From Spirochaetales bacterium (GTDB taxonomy: Bacteria; Spirochaetota; Spirochaetia; SZUA-6; DRHE01): a stretch of DNA of 57,878 nucleotides. The notes beneath the pieces were generated by a model. The model ran no database searches. It was not told the DNA's origin and worked only from the letters and a program-made list of their open reading frames with translations. This document shows positions 8,900 through 17,163 of this stretch, piece by piece (the first letter of the stretch is position 1; each line of letters opens with the position of its first letter). The position numbers and the translations under genes are program-made. The stretch is taken from assembly GCA_030615505.1 (NCBI GenBank), contig JAUWZD010000013.1, positions 1 through 57,878 on the forward strand, written 5' to 3'.

Positions 8900-9850
8900 A
8901 TGCGTAGTTTTTCAGGACGCGATATACTTTCGCTTAAGGGATTCGAGCGAGAAGAGTACTTTCGAGTATTCGAGGTCTGTGACAGGCTGGCACCGTGCGC
9001 TCGCGATCGCCGTAACTCGGATCTGCTGAAGGACAAGATCCTGGTGACGGCTTTCTATCAGCCAAGCACTCGCACTCGTTTAGCCACTGAGTCCGCAATG
9101 CACCGCCTTGGAGGGCATGTGAACGGTTTTTACGACGCTAAGATGACTCGTGCCGGGGATTTCTACCAGGAGTCGATAAAGGACACAGTCCATATGTTGG
9201 AATACTATGGTGATGTGATCGCCATGCGGCACTTCCAGCAGGGTGCGCCAGCCGAAGCTGCACGCTGGGCGAGTGTGCCGATCATCAACTGCGGCGATGG
9301 ATGGGGCGAGCATCCCACCCAGGTTCTAACCGATATGTACACGATCCTCAAGGAGAAAGGCCGGCTGGATGGTCTTCATTTTCTGCTCATCGGTGATATG
9401 CGCATGCGTACAATGCACTCGGTGAGCTATGCCATGACACAGTTCGATATTGAGGCCACCTATATCTCCCCGCCGGAGATGTCCTTAAAGGAGGAGTTCA
9501 AGAAGGAGCTCCATGAACTCAATCTGCGCTACCGGGAGGTGGAGCACGTTGAGCAGGCGATCGCCGATGCCGATGTGATCTACATGGAGCCTGTGGTCCA
9601 GGCGGATTACACCAAGGGGCGTGATGAGCGCAAGGGTGAAGTGGGCTTAACTCCGGCCAACTACAAGGTTACAAGGGAATTGATGCGCAAGGCCAAACCA
9701 GATTCCATTATCCTGCACTCGCTCCCAAGGATGGACGAGCTGCCGGAAGAAGTCGACTATACACGCCATGCCCGATACTGGACTGAGGCTTTCAACGGTG
9801 TTGTCATGCGCATGGCATTGCTGGCGCTGGTGCTCGGCGCCATGGAGTAA
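8900..9850 (+). CDS. Aspartate/ornithine carbamoyltransferase family protein (ATCase-like)
   Basis: A 316-aa transcarbamylase; start at ATG 8900 with TAGGAG upstream, since the longer frame would invade the previous gene. The carbamoyl-phosphate site STRTR is at residues 56-60, followed by an 80s-loop-like KMTRAGDFYQES, HPTQ at 138-141, and HSLPRMDELPEEVD near residue 270, which corresponds to the aspartate-loop HPLPRVDEI of PyrB. It therefore resembles the ATCase catalytic chain more than OTCase. Its company (a knotted paralogue next door, no pyrimidine genes) argues for a catabolic or salvage substrate, not UMP synthesis. Substrate unknown. Confidence 0.85.
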   Translation: MRSFSGRDILSLKGFEREEYFRVFEVCDRLAPCARDRRNSDLLKDKILVTAFYQPSTRTRLATESAMHRLGGHVNGFYDAKMTRAGDFYQESIKDTVHMLEYYGDVIAMRHFQQGAPAEAARWASVPIINCGDGWGEHPTQVLTDMYTILKEKGRLDGLHFLLIGDMRMRTMHSVSYAMTQFDIEATYISPPEMSLKEEFKKELHELNLRYREVEHVEQAIADADVIYMEPVVQADYTKGRDERKGEVGLTPANYKVTRELMRKAKPDSIILHSLPRMDELPEEVDYTRHARYWTEAFNGVVMRMALLALVLGAME

Positions 9851-9928
9851 CCTGCTGCGAGGCGGTGATAAGACCCCTGGGCCGGCCCAAAGCCGCTTCA
9901 ATCACAAGCATGAGGAGGGTACAGAACC

Positions 9929-10909
9929 ATGCAAACTGGTCTGCGGGGACGTGATCTGATCGGCGACCTCGATTTTAGCCGGGAAGAGATCGAAACCATA
10001 ATTGATGTGGCCTTTGATTTGAAGCGCAAGCGCGCCTTAGGAGAGCCGCATGCCTATCTGCGTGATAAGGTGCTGGCCATGCTGTTCTTCTTTGCCAGTA
10101 CTCGCACCCGCGGTTCATTCGAAGCGGGCATGGCCCAGTTGGGCGGGCATGCGGCGTTCATTGAGTCGCGGACTACACAGATCTCTCACGGCGATACAGA
10201 GAAGGAAATGGGCGATATATTCGGCCGTTACTTTGACGGGATCGCTATCCGGCACGTGGACTGGGGTGTAGGTAACCGTTATATAAACCTGGTGGCCGAA
10301 GCGTCCCGGGTACCGGTCTTAAACATGCAGTGTGAGATCTACCATCCCTTCCAGATCCTGGCTGACCTGATGACCGTCATGGAAAAGAAGGGAGGCAATT
10401 TACGGGGCAGGAAGATGGTTGTCTCCTGGGCCTATGCTTCTTCATATCTTAAGCCTATCTCGGTGCCGCAGTCGCTTATCCTGCAGATGACGCGCTTTGG
10501 CCTGGATATCGTGCTCGCACACCCGCCGGAATTCAAGCTTACACCCGAGATCATGGACCAGGCCAGGGACCAGGCGCGAAAGGAAGGAGGCGGCTTCGAG
10601 GTGATGGATGATATGGAGGCGGCTTTTAAAGGTGCGGATATAGTATACGCTAAATCCTGGGGACCGCTCCTGACCACCACTGACAGCGACGAAGGCAAGC
10701 GTATTCAGGATAAATACAAGGATTGGATTACAGACGAGCGCAAGATGAAGTTGGCCAGAGAAGATGCGATCTATATGCACCCTTTGCCGGCAGACCGCAA
10801 CATTGAGGTTACCGATGAGGTGATCGACGGCCCTAACAGTGTGGTTTTTGATGAGGCAGAGAATCGCCTGCACGTCCAAAAAGCTGTCATGGCACTGACC
10901 ATGTGTTAA
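9929..10909 (+). CDS. Knotted carbamoyltransferase, YgeW / N-acetylornithine transcarbamylase type
   Basis: A 326-aa transcarbamylase with STRTR at residues 57-61, HPFQ at 139-142 in place of the usual HPxQ variants, and the proline-rich loop SWAYASSYLKPISVPQSLI that marks the trefoil-knotted YgeW/AOTCase group. The C-terminal motif is MHPLPADRNIEVTDEVI, similar to the AOTCase RRNVVV region rather than the HCLP of OTCase. YgeW belongs to anaerobic purine degradation loci in E. coli and gut bacteria. It follows the ATCase-like gene by 78 bases with its own GAGGAGGG ribosome site. The pair may handle two successive or alternative carbamoyl compounds. Confidence 0.85.
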   Translation: MQTGLRGRDLIGDLDFSREEIETIIDVAFDLKRKRALGEPHAYLRDKVLAMLFFFASTRTRGSFEAGMAQLGGHAAFIESRTTQISHGDTEKEMGDIFGRYFDGIAIRHVDWGVGNRYINLVAEASRVPVLNMQCEIYHPFQILADLMTVMEKKGGNLRGRKMVVSWAYASSYLKPISVPQSLILQMTRFGLDIVLAHPPEFKLTPEIMDQARDQARKEGGGFEVMDDMEAAFKGADIVYAKSWGPLLTTTDSDEGKRIQDKYKDWITDERKMKLAREDAIYMHPLPADRNIEVTDEVIDGPNSVVFDEAENRLHVQKAVMALTMC

Positions 10910-11463
10910 AGTAGCGTTAAAGTCATCCTGCAAAATTACGGTCTATAAGGTAAAATCATTCGACCCCAGTATAGTTCTAATTCGTTAAGCCGCTCCCCGC
11001 GCAATTCGTCCACTAAAGCGCTGCAGCCTTCCCTAGAGTCGTATGTTCAATATTCTTAATATTCAGATTAGGCACATATTCTGTTACTAAGGACCTATAA
11101 TCAGACTCTACACAGAGAAAACCTGGGTCAATATAGAAAACAGGCAGCAGAGTATGTATCTACTGCCCGCTGTTCAGCCGTTCGTCTTCGTAATGGTCTT
11201 ACGAGCAGCGCATGTGCTGCCTATTGCGGGAAGATAATGCGTGAGGAGGGTGAAGAAATCGGCTGCTTCGAAGAGTCCAGAGATTCTTTTTGAAGAAATA
11301 CTGTTTTTCATTAAAAAACTTGACAATAGCTTGAAAGCATTTAGAATAAGTTTCAGAAGACATTAAGTTAGTTTATTCTCTTCTAAAAATCTAAAAAAGG
11401 AGGTGATGAAAGCATAACGGTTCAAACTTAAAACAATAAAGTTCATTTATTAAGGAGGAAGGT
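10910..11463 (+). other. 554-base intergenic region with an unassigned open stretch
   Basis: No confident gene. One frame is open from about 11071 to a TGA at 11291-11293; its last part reads LRNGLTSSACAAYCGKIM and then EEGEEIGCFEESRDSF, which looks protein-like, but it has no good start except an internal ATG at 11237. It may be the tail of a decayed enzyme gene. The last 140 bases hold the symporter promoter and leader, including a three-codon frame (ATG AAA GCA TAA at 11406-11417) directly after an AAGGAGGTG sequence at 11398-11405. Confidence 0.4.
11320..11347 (+). promoter_or_regulatory. Sigma70-type promoter of the symporter gene
   Basis: TTGACA (11320-11325), 16-base spacer, TAGAAT (11342-11347). 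The predicted transcript starts near 11354, giving a leader of about 110 bases before the ATG at 11464. Confidence 0.7.
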
Positions 11464-12936
11464 ATGGAAACTTTTCAAATTGTTGCGATCGTTTTCCTGA
11501 TTATCTACTTCGTATTTGTCATCGGATTGAGCATATACAGGAGAATGGTAAAAACCGAGATTGATTACTTTCTGGCGGCCCGTAAATTTCCCGCATGGAT
11601 TTTAGCAGTTTCCTATGCGGCATCGTGGTTCGGCGGGGCCTCGGCCATCATTTCTGCCGATAAAGCATACTCGGGCGGCTTGAGTGCTTACTTTGTAATG
11701 GGTGGGCCTACGATCGTTTCAGGTATTATTCTGCTGTTCCTTGCACAGAAGGTTAGATTATTCGGTCCAATCTCCCAGCCCGAGATTACAGAGGCGAGAT
11801 ACAACAGAACTGCAAGAACTATTCAGGCAGTTATTATCTGGTGGTATATGATAACCTGGGCGGCATCGCAGATGATCGGCGCGGCAACATTTGTCGGTGG
11901 ATTTTTTGGAATGGGCTATGCTGCTGCACTCTTTATCGTTGTGATTGTTGTATGGTTCTACTGCATGTTCGGAGGATTCAAGAGTGTTGTTACAACGGAC
12001 TTAGGACAGTTTGCCTGGATCATCGTTGCAATGCTAATCGTCTTTGTTGCTGCTTTAGTCGGTTCCGGCGGATTCGGAAATGTTGCAAGAGTAGTCAGGC
12101 AGCAGGAAAAAGTTAATTTCTTCAACATTTTAGGCAATTTCAAATTCAGCTTGTTCTACATCATATCCTTTGTATTTGCCTGGACTATTTCAGCGGAGAT
12201 CTGGCAGAGGTTCTCTGCAGCCAGGAACGTGGAAGAGGCGAAAAAGGCATCCAGGGGAGCGCTAATTATCAACATACCCCTTTACTGCTTTGCCGTGGTT
12301 ATAGGAATGCTTGCAGTGGGAATGTTTGCACAAAAACCGGAAGGCCACATTATGGTAGCAATCATTAAAGGATATGTGCCTGCCGTTCTAGCCGGAATTG
12401 CTTTTGCAGGGCTTCTGGCAGCCCTTATGTCCACAATGGATACTGCCCTAAATACCGGAGCTTTGGTACTGACGGAAGATTTCTATCACAGAATCATCAA
12501 CCCGAAAGCCAAGGAAAAACAGATAGTTATGTTTGCAAGAATCGCCGTAACAATTATGGCAGCCTGCGGGATCTTTGTCGCCTTAGCCATAAGAGACCTG
12601 CTGTGGGTCTTATGGATGGCCAGCGATATTTTAGCTGCAGGCGTTTTCTGGCCCCTGATCCTGGGAATGTATACAAAATGGGGTACGGCCCAGGGTGCTG
12701 TCGCCAGCATGTCATTGGGAAGCATTTACGTTTTGTGGCAATACCTGATTGATCTGGGTGTAAGGCTCCCCAGTATTATACCGACCTGGCCCGGAAGATC
12801 ATGGCCCTTCTCCATATTCTGGGGAATTGTTGTAGGATTTGTAGTATTCACTGTTGTCAGTCTGTTGACTCGAACTGCTAAAGAAAAAGAGAAAGCAGAT
12901 AACTTTTTCAAGAGCTTAAAGGAAAAAGAGGCTTAA
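11464..12936 (+). CDS. Sodium:solute symporter family (SSS) transporter
   Basis: A 490-aa protein with about 13 membrane helices from residue 4 to 470. The family features are present: AARKFPAWILAVSYAASWFGGASAI near the N-terminus, and GLLAALMSTMDTALNTGALVLTEDFYHRI near residue 330, the SSS signature for sodium binding. It is related to the PutP/PanF/SLC5 group that imports amino acids, ureides, betaines or carboxylates with sodium. It has its own promoter, an AAGGAGG ribosome site and a terminator, so it is monocistronic. Placed between the carbamoyltransferases and the methyltransferase operon, it may import a substrate for either; the substrate cannot be read from the sequence. Confidence 0.9.
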   Translation: METFQIVAIVFLIIYFVFVIGLSIYRRMVKTEIDYFLAARKFPAWILAVSYAASWFGGASAIISADKAYSGGLSAYFVMGGPTIVSGIILLFLAQKVRLFGPISQPEITEARYNRTARTIQAVIIWWYMITWAASQMIGAATFVGGFFGMGYAAALFIVVIVVWFYCMFGGFKSVVTTDLGQFAWIIVAMLIVFVAALVGSGGFGNVARVVRQQEKVNFFNILGNFKFSLFYIISFVFAWTISAEIWQRFSAARNVEEAKKASRGALIINIPLYCFAVVIGMLAVGMFAQKPEGHIMVAIIKGYVPAVLAGIAFAGLLAALMSTMDTALNTGALVLTEDFYHRIINPKAKEKQIVMFARIAVTIMAACGIFVALAIRDLLWVLWMASDILAAGVFWPLILGMYTKWGTAQGAVASMSLGSIYVLWQYLIDLGVRLPSIIPTWPGRSWPFSIFWGIVVGFVVFTVVSLLTRTAKEKEKADNFFKSLKEKEA

Positions 12937-12962
12937 GTCGAAGCTTAGATCACATTTAAAGC

Positions 12963-13016
12963 GCGCCCGGTGTGTAATACCTCTCTGTGTAACATGCCGG
13001 GTGCTTTTTTTATTTT
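12963..13016 (+). terminator. Rho-independent terminator of the symporter gene
   Basis: The arm GCGCCCGGTGTGT (12963-12975) pairs with ACATGCCGGGTGC (12992-13004) over 13 positions, with three G-U pairs, followed by a T-rich run (TTTTTTTATTTTT). It ends where the convergent tautomerase gene stops. Confidence 0.8.
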
Positions 13017-13207
13017 TATGGGTAGAGCTCGGAGCAGGGCTTTCCTTTCTCTCCCCAGTTGCTCTTCGGCACATCTTTAATAACGACCCACACTGCTTCA
13101 GAAGGTACACCTAAAGCAGAAATTGTAGCCTTAGTGATTTCCTCAATCAGGACTTTTTTCTGCTCATCAGTCCTGCCTTTAAACATTTCTATTGAAATAT
13201 AGGGCAT
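13016..13207 (-). CDS. 4-oxalocrotonate tautomerase family protein
   Basis: A 63-aa protein that begins Met-Pro (MPYISIEMFKGRTDEQKK). After Met removal the N-terminal proline is the catalytic base of the tautomerase superfamily, and the length is normal for the 4-OT family. A second basic residue expected in the active site could be R12 (in KGRTDE). It lies 12 bases after the MtmB-like gene with an AGGAGG ribosome site, so it is the last gene of that operon. It could isomerise an enol/keto product of demethylation or dehydrogenation. The substrate is unknown. Confidence 0.8.
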   Translation of the reverse strand: MPYISIEMFKGRTDEQKKVLIEEITKATISALGVPSEAVWVVIKDVPKSNWGEKGKPCSELYP

Positions 13208-13219
13208 GTTTTTCCTCCT

Positions 13220-14602
13220 TTAAGCGATAAGCCCAAAATCTAAACCAAGCTCTCTTAGAGTCTCTTTGCAGTCTTCCCAGAGCCTGATATATTCATCTTT
13301 CGGTCTGACACTCACAGGGTCATAGCATTCGTTAAAAGATTTACCGATAGGCGCATTAGGGATTTGCTTCTCGTAGCGATCTAAAAGGGCTTTAACGATC
13401 TTTCCTGCTTCTTTCCGCGTTATACCTTTCCTGGCAGTAACGTGACCGACCTCAGCATGGATCCTGGGCTCCATTCCGCTGCAGTGCAGGGGCTGCCTGT
13501 TCCTGGCCACCGCGCATGGGTTCAAATGCCATCCCGAAACAGTGGAAGTTACGGAGTGGGCAGCGAGCTCCCAGATTGCTGTCTCAGTGCAGGGACCTGC
13601 AGCAATAAAGGCGTTTGCGAATGTAACCAGATGGGTGTTTCGTGCAAGGGCCTGGCCTGCAAGTGATACGAGCCACAGCATATCTCGAGATGTATTGCAT
13701 ACATGATGAATATGAACAGGGAAGGCGTTATGGCGCGGTGCGCGGAAGGCCAAAATCCCAAGAATATGATGGGCCACAAGCAGGGCGGCTGTTGCAGCCG
13801 GTCCGCCGCCGTATCCACCCATCAGGGGCCCGTACAGCCCGCCGATTACGTACGGGCTGTGAATTAAGAATGCCACCTTCTTAAGCCTTTCGTAATCTAC
13901 CTTGAGCTCTGCAACGGCAGCGACAAACAGGCCGTCTCCGGGAAGAACACCGAGCTCAGGCCTGGCCGCGGCGATTGTGGCATCCGTCCTCTCGGCGATT
14001 GACATGAAGTTATGGATAGGAATCTTCGGTCTTCCGGCCCACCGGGCGGCTTCACGCAGCTTGATTACATTCCAGATCCCTGCCTCCAGCTCAACGGGCG
14101 ACCCGGAGGCTACAGCCATTCCCCTGTAGGTTGTAATCAGGGGACCGGAGAATGTATCTGCCATAGGCTCCTGGGCATAGCTTTGACAGATGGGGACAAA
14201 AAGCTCTTCGGTTACGGGAGTGCCCACAGCGGAAAAATTAACTATGGGATCCCTGGGATCCTCCACCTCTCTGTGCGGTGTCTCGACAATATCATTTCCG
14301 GAGCCGTAGATTACCCTGTCAGGGGCGGCGTCAAGGGCCTCCATAATTTCATCCTTTGTAAACTCGAGTACCTTGCCCGTATCCATGCAGTATATTCCGG
14401 TCTTTTCAAAAAGCTCTACGCCTGCTTCGAACATTCGATCTGCTAAAGCATCGTCAGCCGGAACGGGGTCTGAAGGCTCGTACTTAAGATCGTAATCAGA
14501 GACTACCTGGGCTGCCGCTTTACCGATTCCTCGGTCCCATTCCTTTACAGGTACGATTTTTCCTTTTTCTGCTCTTTCCAAAATATCCCAGAATCTGATC
14601 AT
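13220..14602 (-). CDS. MtmB-family corrinoid methyltransferase lacking pyrrolysine
   Basis: A 460-aa protein that matches archaeal monomethylamine methyltransferase MtmB along its length. Matching segments include GVELFEKTGIYCMDT near residue 61, AGRPKIPI near 189, GGYGGGPAATAA in the barrel, GPCTETAIWELAAHSVTS, and a C-terminus GKSFNECYD. Archaeal MtmB carries pyrrolysine at about residue 202, read through an in-frame TAG. This gene has no internal stop, and from a remembered alignment the equivalent position is His197 (codon CAT, 14012-14014). It is thus a pyrrolysine-free relative, analogous to MtgB in the MttB family, and probably demethylates another N-methyl compound. Its start overlaps the corrinoid gene stop (ATGA). 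Confidence 0.8.
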   Translation of the reverse strand: MIRFWDILERAEKGKIVPVKEWDRGIGKAAAQVVSDYDLKYEPSDPVPADDALADRMFEAGVELFEKTGIYCMDTGKVLEFTKDEIMEALDAAPDRVIYGSGNDIVETPHREVEDPRDPIVNFSAVGTPVTEELFVPICQSYAQEPMADTFSGPLITTYRGMAVASGSPVELEAGIWNVIKLREAARWAGRPKIPIHNFMSIAERTDATIAAARPELGVLPGDGLFVAAVAELKVDYERLKKVAFLIHSPYVIGGLYGPLMGGYGGGPAATAALLVAHHILGILAFRAPRHNAFPVHIHHVCNTSRDMLWLVSLAGQALARNTHLVTFANAFIAAGPCTETAIWELAAHSVTSTVSGWHLNPCAVARNRQPLHCSGMEPRIHAEVGHVTARKGITRKEAGKIVKALLDRYEKQIPNAPIGKSFNECYDPVSVRPKDEYIRLWEDCKETLRELGLDFGLIA

Positions 14603-15237
14603 TGTAACAACTCCTTAACTACATTTATGGCCTCTGCGGCGTTTTCTCCATATCCATCGGCCTCAATCTCTAAAGCCCATTCCGGCAGCACAGGGGCTCC
14701 ACCGACTATCACTTTTACTTTTTTTCGAAGGTCGCGCTCTTTGAGTGCATTGATGACCCTCGGCATATGAACCATGGTGCTCGTCATCAAGGCTGACATG
14801 CCCACTATATCAGGCTCAAGCTCAATGACCCTATCTACAAAAGTAAGAACGGGCACATCATACCCAAGATCTACAATCTTATAGCCTAAGCTGCCTAACA
14901 TTACTCCCACAATATTCTTGCCGATGTCATGGACATCTCCTTGAACGGTTCCGAGTATTATCAAACCCTTTTGAGCCTCACTTTTTTCGGATGCAAGATA
15001 GGGCTTAAGAATCTCAACCCCTGCGCTCATGGCATCTGCGGCATTCATCATTTCAGGGAGAAAGATCTCTAAGGACCCGAACTTCCTCCCTATCTCCTCC
15101 ATGGCAGGACGAAGGCCGTTTTCAAGAATCTCCATTGGAGCCAGGCCTTGATCCACGGCTGTCTTTACGAGTTCCTTTACCTTTTCAATTTCCCCTCTTT
15201 GAACCTCATCGCCTAAATTTTCGATGATATCGCTCAC
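14599..15237 (-). CDS. Corrinoid protein (methyltransferase cognate, MtmC/MttC type)
   Basis: A 212-aa two-domain protein: an N-terminal helical cap (residues 1-90, GRKFGSLEIFLPEMM) and a Rossmann-like B12 domain whose GDVHDIGKNIVGVML motif supplies the lower-axial histidine ligand (His103 by count). GGAPVLPEWALEIEADGYGENA closes the fold. It accepts a methyl group from the MtmB-like protein on cob(I)alamin and would pass it to a corrinoid:folate or corrinoid:thiol methyltransferase. Neither that enzyme nor a RamA-type activase is in the window. Translation is coupled to the downstream methyltransferase. Confidence 0.92.
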   Translation of the reverse strand: MSDIIENLGDEVQRGEIEKVKELVKTAVDQGLAPMEILENGLRPAMEEIGRKFGSLEIFLPEMMNAADAMSAGVEILKPYLASEKSEAQKGLIILGTVQGDVHDIGKNIVGVMLGSLGYKIVDLGYDVPVLTFVDRVIELEPDIVGMSALMTSTMVHMPRVINALKERDLRKKVKVIVGGAPVLPEWALEIEADGYGENAAEAINVVKELLQ

Positions 15238-15330
15238 TCTTTACCTCCATACAGCTTAACAAGCTTTCTGTCTAAAATGATATGGATGAATAGCGTTGCC
15301 TTTGGCCGTATCGAAAGGTCTCTATTGTTG

Positions 15331-16314
15331 TCAATAGAGTACTTCCGGATTCAAGCTATACCACGGCCTCTTGCCATTCAGCACTCTGATTACCTCGTCC
15401 ATACCCTGCATTTTAAGTCTTTCCAGAGTATCTTCTGCATACCAGGATGCATGCGGCGTTACGATCGCGTTACCGCAATTCAATAGAGGATTATCCTTGT
15501 CCGGCGGCTCCTTCTCAAGGACATCAAGACCTGCTCCGGCAATTATATTATTATTGAGGGCTTTATAAAGAGATTTTTCATCAATAACTTTGCCCCTGCA
15601 GGTATTGATGATTACAGCATCATTCTTCATTATTTGCAGCTCCTTGTCTCCGATCATATGATGGGTTTCATCTGTCAAGGGAACATGAAGGGTAATGAAA
15701 TCTGATTCAGAAAGGAGATCGTTAAGTTCATAGCATCTTTTTACACCAAGGAGTTTAAAAATGTCATCGGCTATATAGGGGTCATATGCTAAAATATCTA
15801 AGTCGAATCCCTTTGCTTTCGGTACCACCGCGCGTCCAATTCTTCCAAGCCCGATTATTCCCAATTTTCTGTGTGTTATTTCATATAGCGGTTTGCTCAC
15901 ATTATAATCCCATCCGCCCCGGGATGTTTCCTCCATCAGAGTCTTTATTTTTCTGTAGGTCGAAAGAAGAAGTGCGAAGGCATGTATGGCTACTTGATTT
16001 GTACAATATGTCGGAACATTTGAAACGATAATGCCCTTTTCAGTGGCAGTTTCAACATCTATGAAATCGTATCCCACTTCTAAGGCGAGTACAATCTTAC
16101 ACTTCTGCATTGCTTCTATATGCTTTTTATTCAACTGTCTGTCTATAAGTATAAGGGCATCAGTATCCGCTATTTCTGAAATAAACTCTTTATCGTCAAA
16201 ACTCTTAAAAGGAAATAAAACTGCTTCGGCTTCTTTTGCCTTTTCATGAAAAAACTCAAGATCGAAAAATTTTAAATAAACCCTGTCTCCCGCCGTTACA
16301 ATTTTTTTCCCCAT
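15331..16314 (-). CDS. D-isomer-specific 2-hydroxyacid dehydrogenase
   Basis: A 327-aa NAD-dependent oxidoreductase. The nucleotide site is LGIIGLGRIGRAVVPKAKGF (around residue 150). The catalytic trio appears as Arg in NTCRGKVIDE, Glu in GLDVLEKEPP, and His in TPHASWYAED. It resembles the phosphoglycerate dehydrogenase/glyoxylate reductase group but has no ACT domain. It is the first gene of the minus-strand set that includes the corrinoid protein 93 bases downstream, so it may oxidise or reduce a 2-keto/2-hydroxy acid formed from the demethylated substrate. That link is inferred from position. Confidence 0.88.
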   Translation of the reverse strand: MGKKIVTAGDRVYLKFFDLEFFHEKAKEAEAVLFPFKSFDDKEFISEIADTDALILIDRQLNKKHIEAMQKCKIVLALEVGYDFIDVETATEKGIIVSNVPTYCTNQVAIHAFALLLSTYRKIKTLMEETSRGGWDYNVSKPLYEITHRKLGIIGLGRIGRAVVPKAKGFDLDILAYDPYIADDIFKLLGVKRCYELNDLLSESDFITLHVPLTDETHHMIGDKELQIMKNDAVIINTCRGKVIDEKSLYKALNNNIIAGAGLDVLEKEPPDKDNPLLNCGNAIVTPHASWYAEDTLERLKMQGMDEVIRVLNGKRPWYSLNPEVLY

Positions 16315-16341
16315 ACTGTTATACCCCGTGTAGTGTTTTTC

Positions 16342-16370
16342 AGTGTAGTAAAAAAGTTTGTATGAATCAA
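16342..16370 (-). promoter_or_regulatory. Candidate promoter of the dehydrogenase-corrinoid-methyltransferase operon
   Basis: On the minus strand: TTGATT (16370-16365), 17-base spacer, TACACT (16347-16342), 28 bases before the dehydrogenase ATG at 16314. Confidence 0.5.
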
Positions 16371-16404
16371 TGAAATAGCTTCGAATCTGTTAAAATATAA
16401 GGGC

Positions 16405-16800
16405 ATGAGAGACAAGTACAAAGTTGTAATAGGCGGTCAGCTCCAGCGCATTGTTAGCCAGCGCCTCTCCCACACACAGAAACTACACCTACCTCTCATT
16501 GCAGTTTGGGCAAGATCCTCTCCACTTTCCTTTGCCGAATATTTACATTTTCGTAAAAGTGATAAGCCATCATACGAAGGGTTTTCCCGATATGTGCGAT
16601 ACGGTGGTTTCCCGGGCATCCATCATATGGAAATAAGGAATATATTCAAGTGGCTTACGTGCTATCCGACACCCATACTGTCAACCGGGAATTTTCTGTT
16701 TTGCAGAGTATCCCGGACAACTACCCCAAAGAAGGGGTGTGTGGGAAAGATGGGCTATGTTGTAAGATTTACCCCCGGGGACTGGAGGGAAAAGCATGCT
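16405..16800 (+). pseudogene. Remnant of a DUF4143/AAA_14 ATPase gene
   Basis: Two pieces of one protein family lie in different frames. In the first frame, LSFAEYLHFRK and FSRYVRYGGFPGIHHME (16525-16632) match the middle of DUF4143 ATPases. In another frame, QVAYVLSDTHTVNREF and LQSIPDNYPK (16647-16730) match the C-terminal end (usually YLL-DEKTIEREF...IPDNYPK). The 100-200 residues normally between them are missing and no Walker motif is present. The 161-codon open frame through the region is therefore not a functional gene. Such ATPases are often decayed in accessory regions. Confidence 0.65.
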
Positions 16801-16990
16801 GATAGCTCCGATACAGGCTCTTCCGGGTGCTATGGCGAGCCATCAGTTCAAGGAGGCTTTAACAGAAGCCTTTTTAGTGCAGTTTTTTAAGAACTTTCTC
16901 GAGATTTTCCTTCACATGCGATTGCTGAAGATTATAAGTTTTGCTATCATTAAAACAATTCAGGCAGCCATAAGCAATGTGCCATTATAG

Positions 16991-17140
16991 GGTATCGCCG
17001 GGAAAATCACCTGGAAAAGATCGCCCATTGAGCGACTGCATCCCTTCATCCACGAGCAGGGCTACAACCTGAGAGCAAAGCACCGGGAGATCTACCTGAG
17101 CAATCCCCGGCGGAGTTACCTTGACATGCATCAAAGATGA
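16991..17140 (+). pseudogene. Remnant of a GyrI-like small-molecule-binding domain gene
   Basis: A 38-codon frame ending in TGA at 17138-17140 encodes IERLHPFIHEQGY and then HREIYLSNPRRS, the unmistakable C-terminal motif of GyrI-like (AraC effector-binding) domains. A preceding fragment, YRRENHLEKIAH, is in another frame at about 16992-17028. No start codon or N-terminal half is recognisable, so the gene is truncated. It ends 24 bases before the CsgG-like gene and overlaps its upstream region. Confidence 0.6.
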
Positions 17141-17163
17141 ATTATTCAATAAAGGAGTCGGCA

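Noticed and set aside
11160..11180. GCCCGCTGTTCAG as another attC right arm
   Set aside because: It matches the CCGCTGTT element, but no complementary left arm or outer box is found nearby, so it is probably coincidence.
13220..14602. Pyrrolysine codon in the MtmB-like gene
   Set aside because: The frame is continuous for the full family length with no in-frame TAG, so a pyrrolysine-containing version is excluded.
16405..16890. 161-codon open frame
   Set aside because: It crosses a decayed DUF4143 gene; only the first half carries family motifs and the rest switches to another frame, so it is a pseudogene and not a protein-coding gene.
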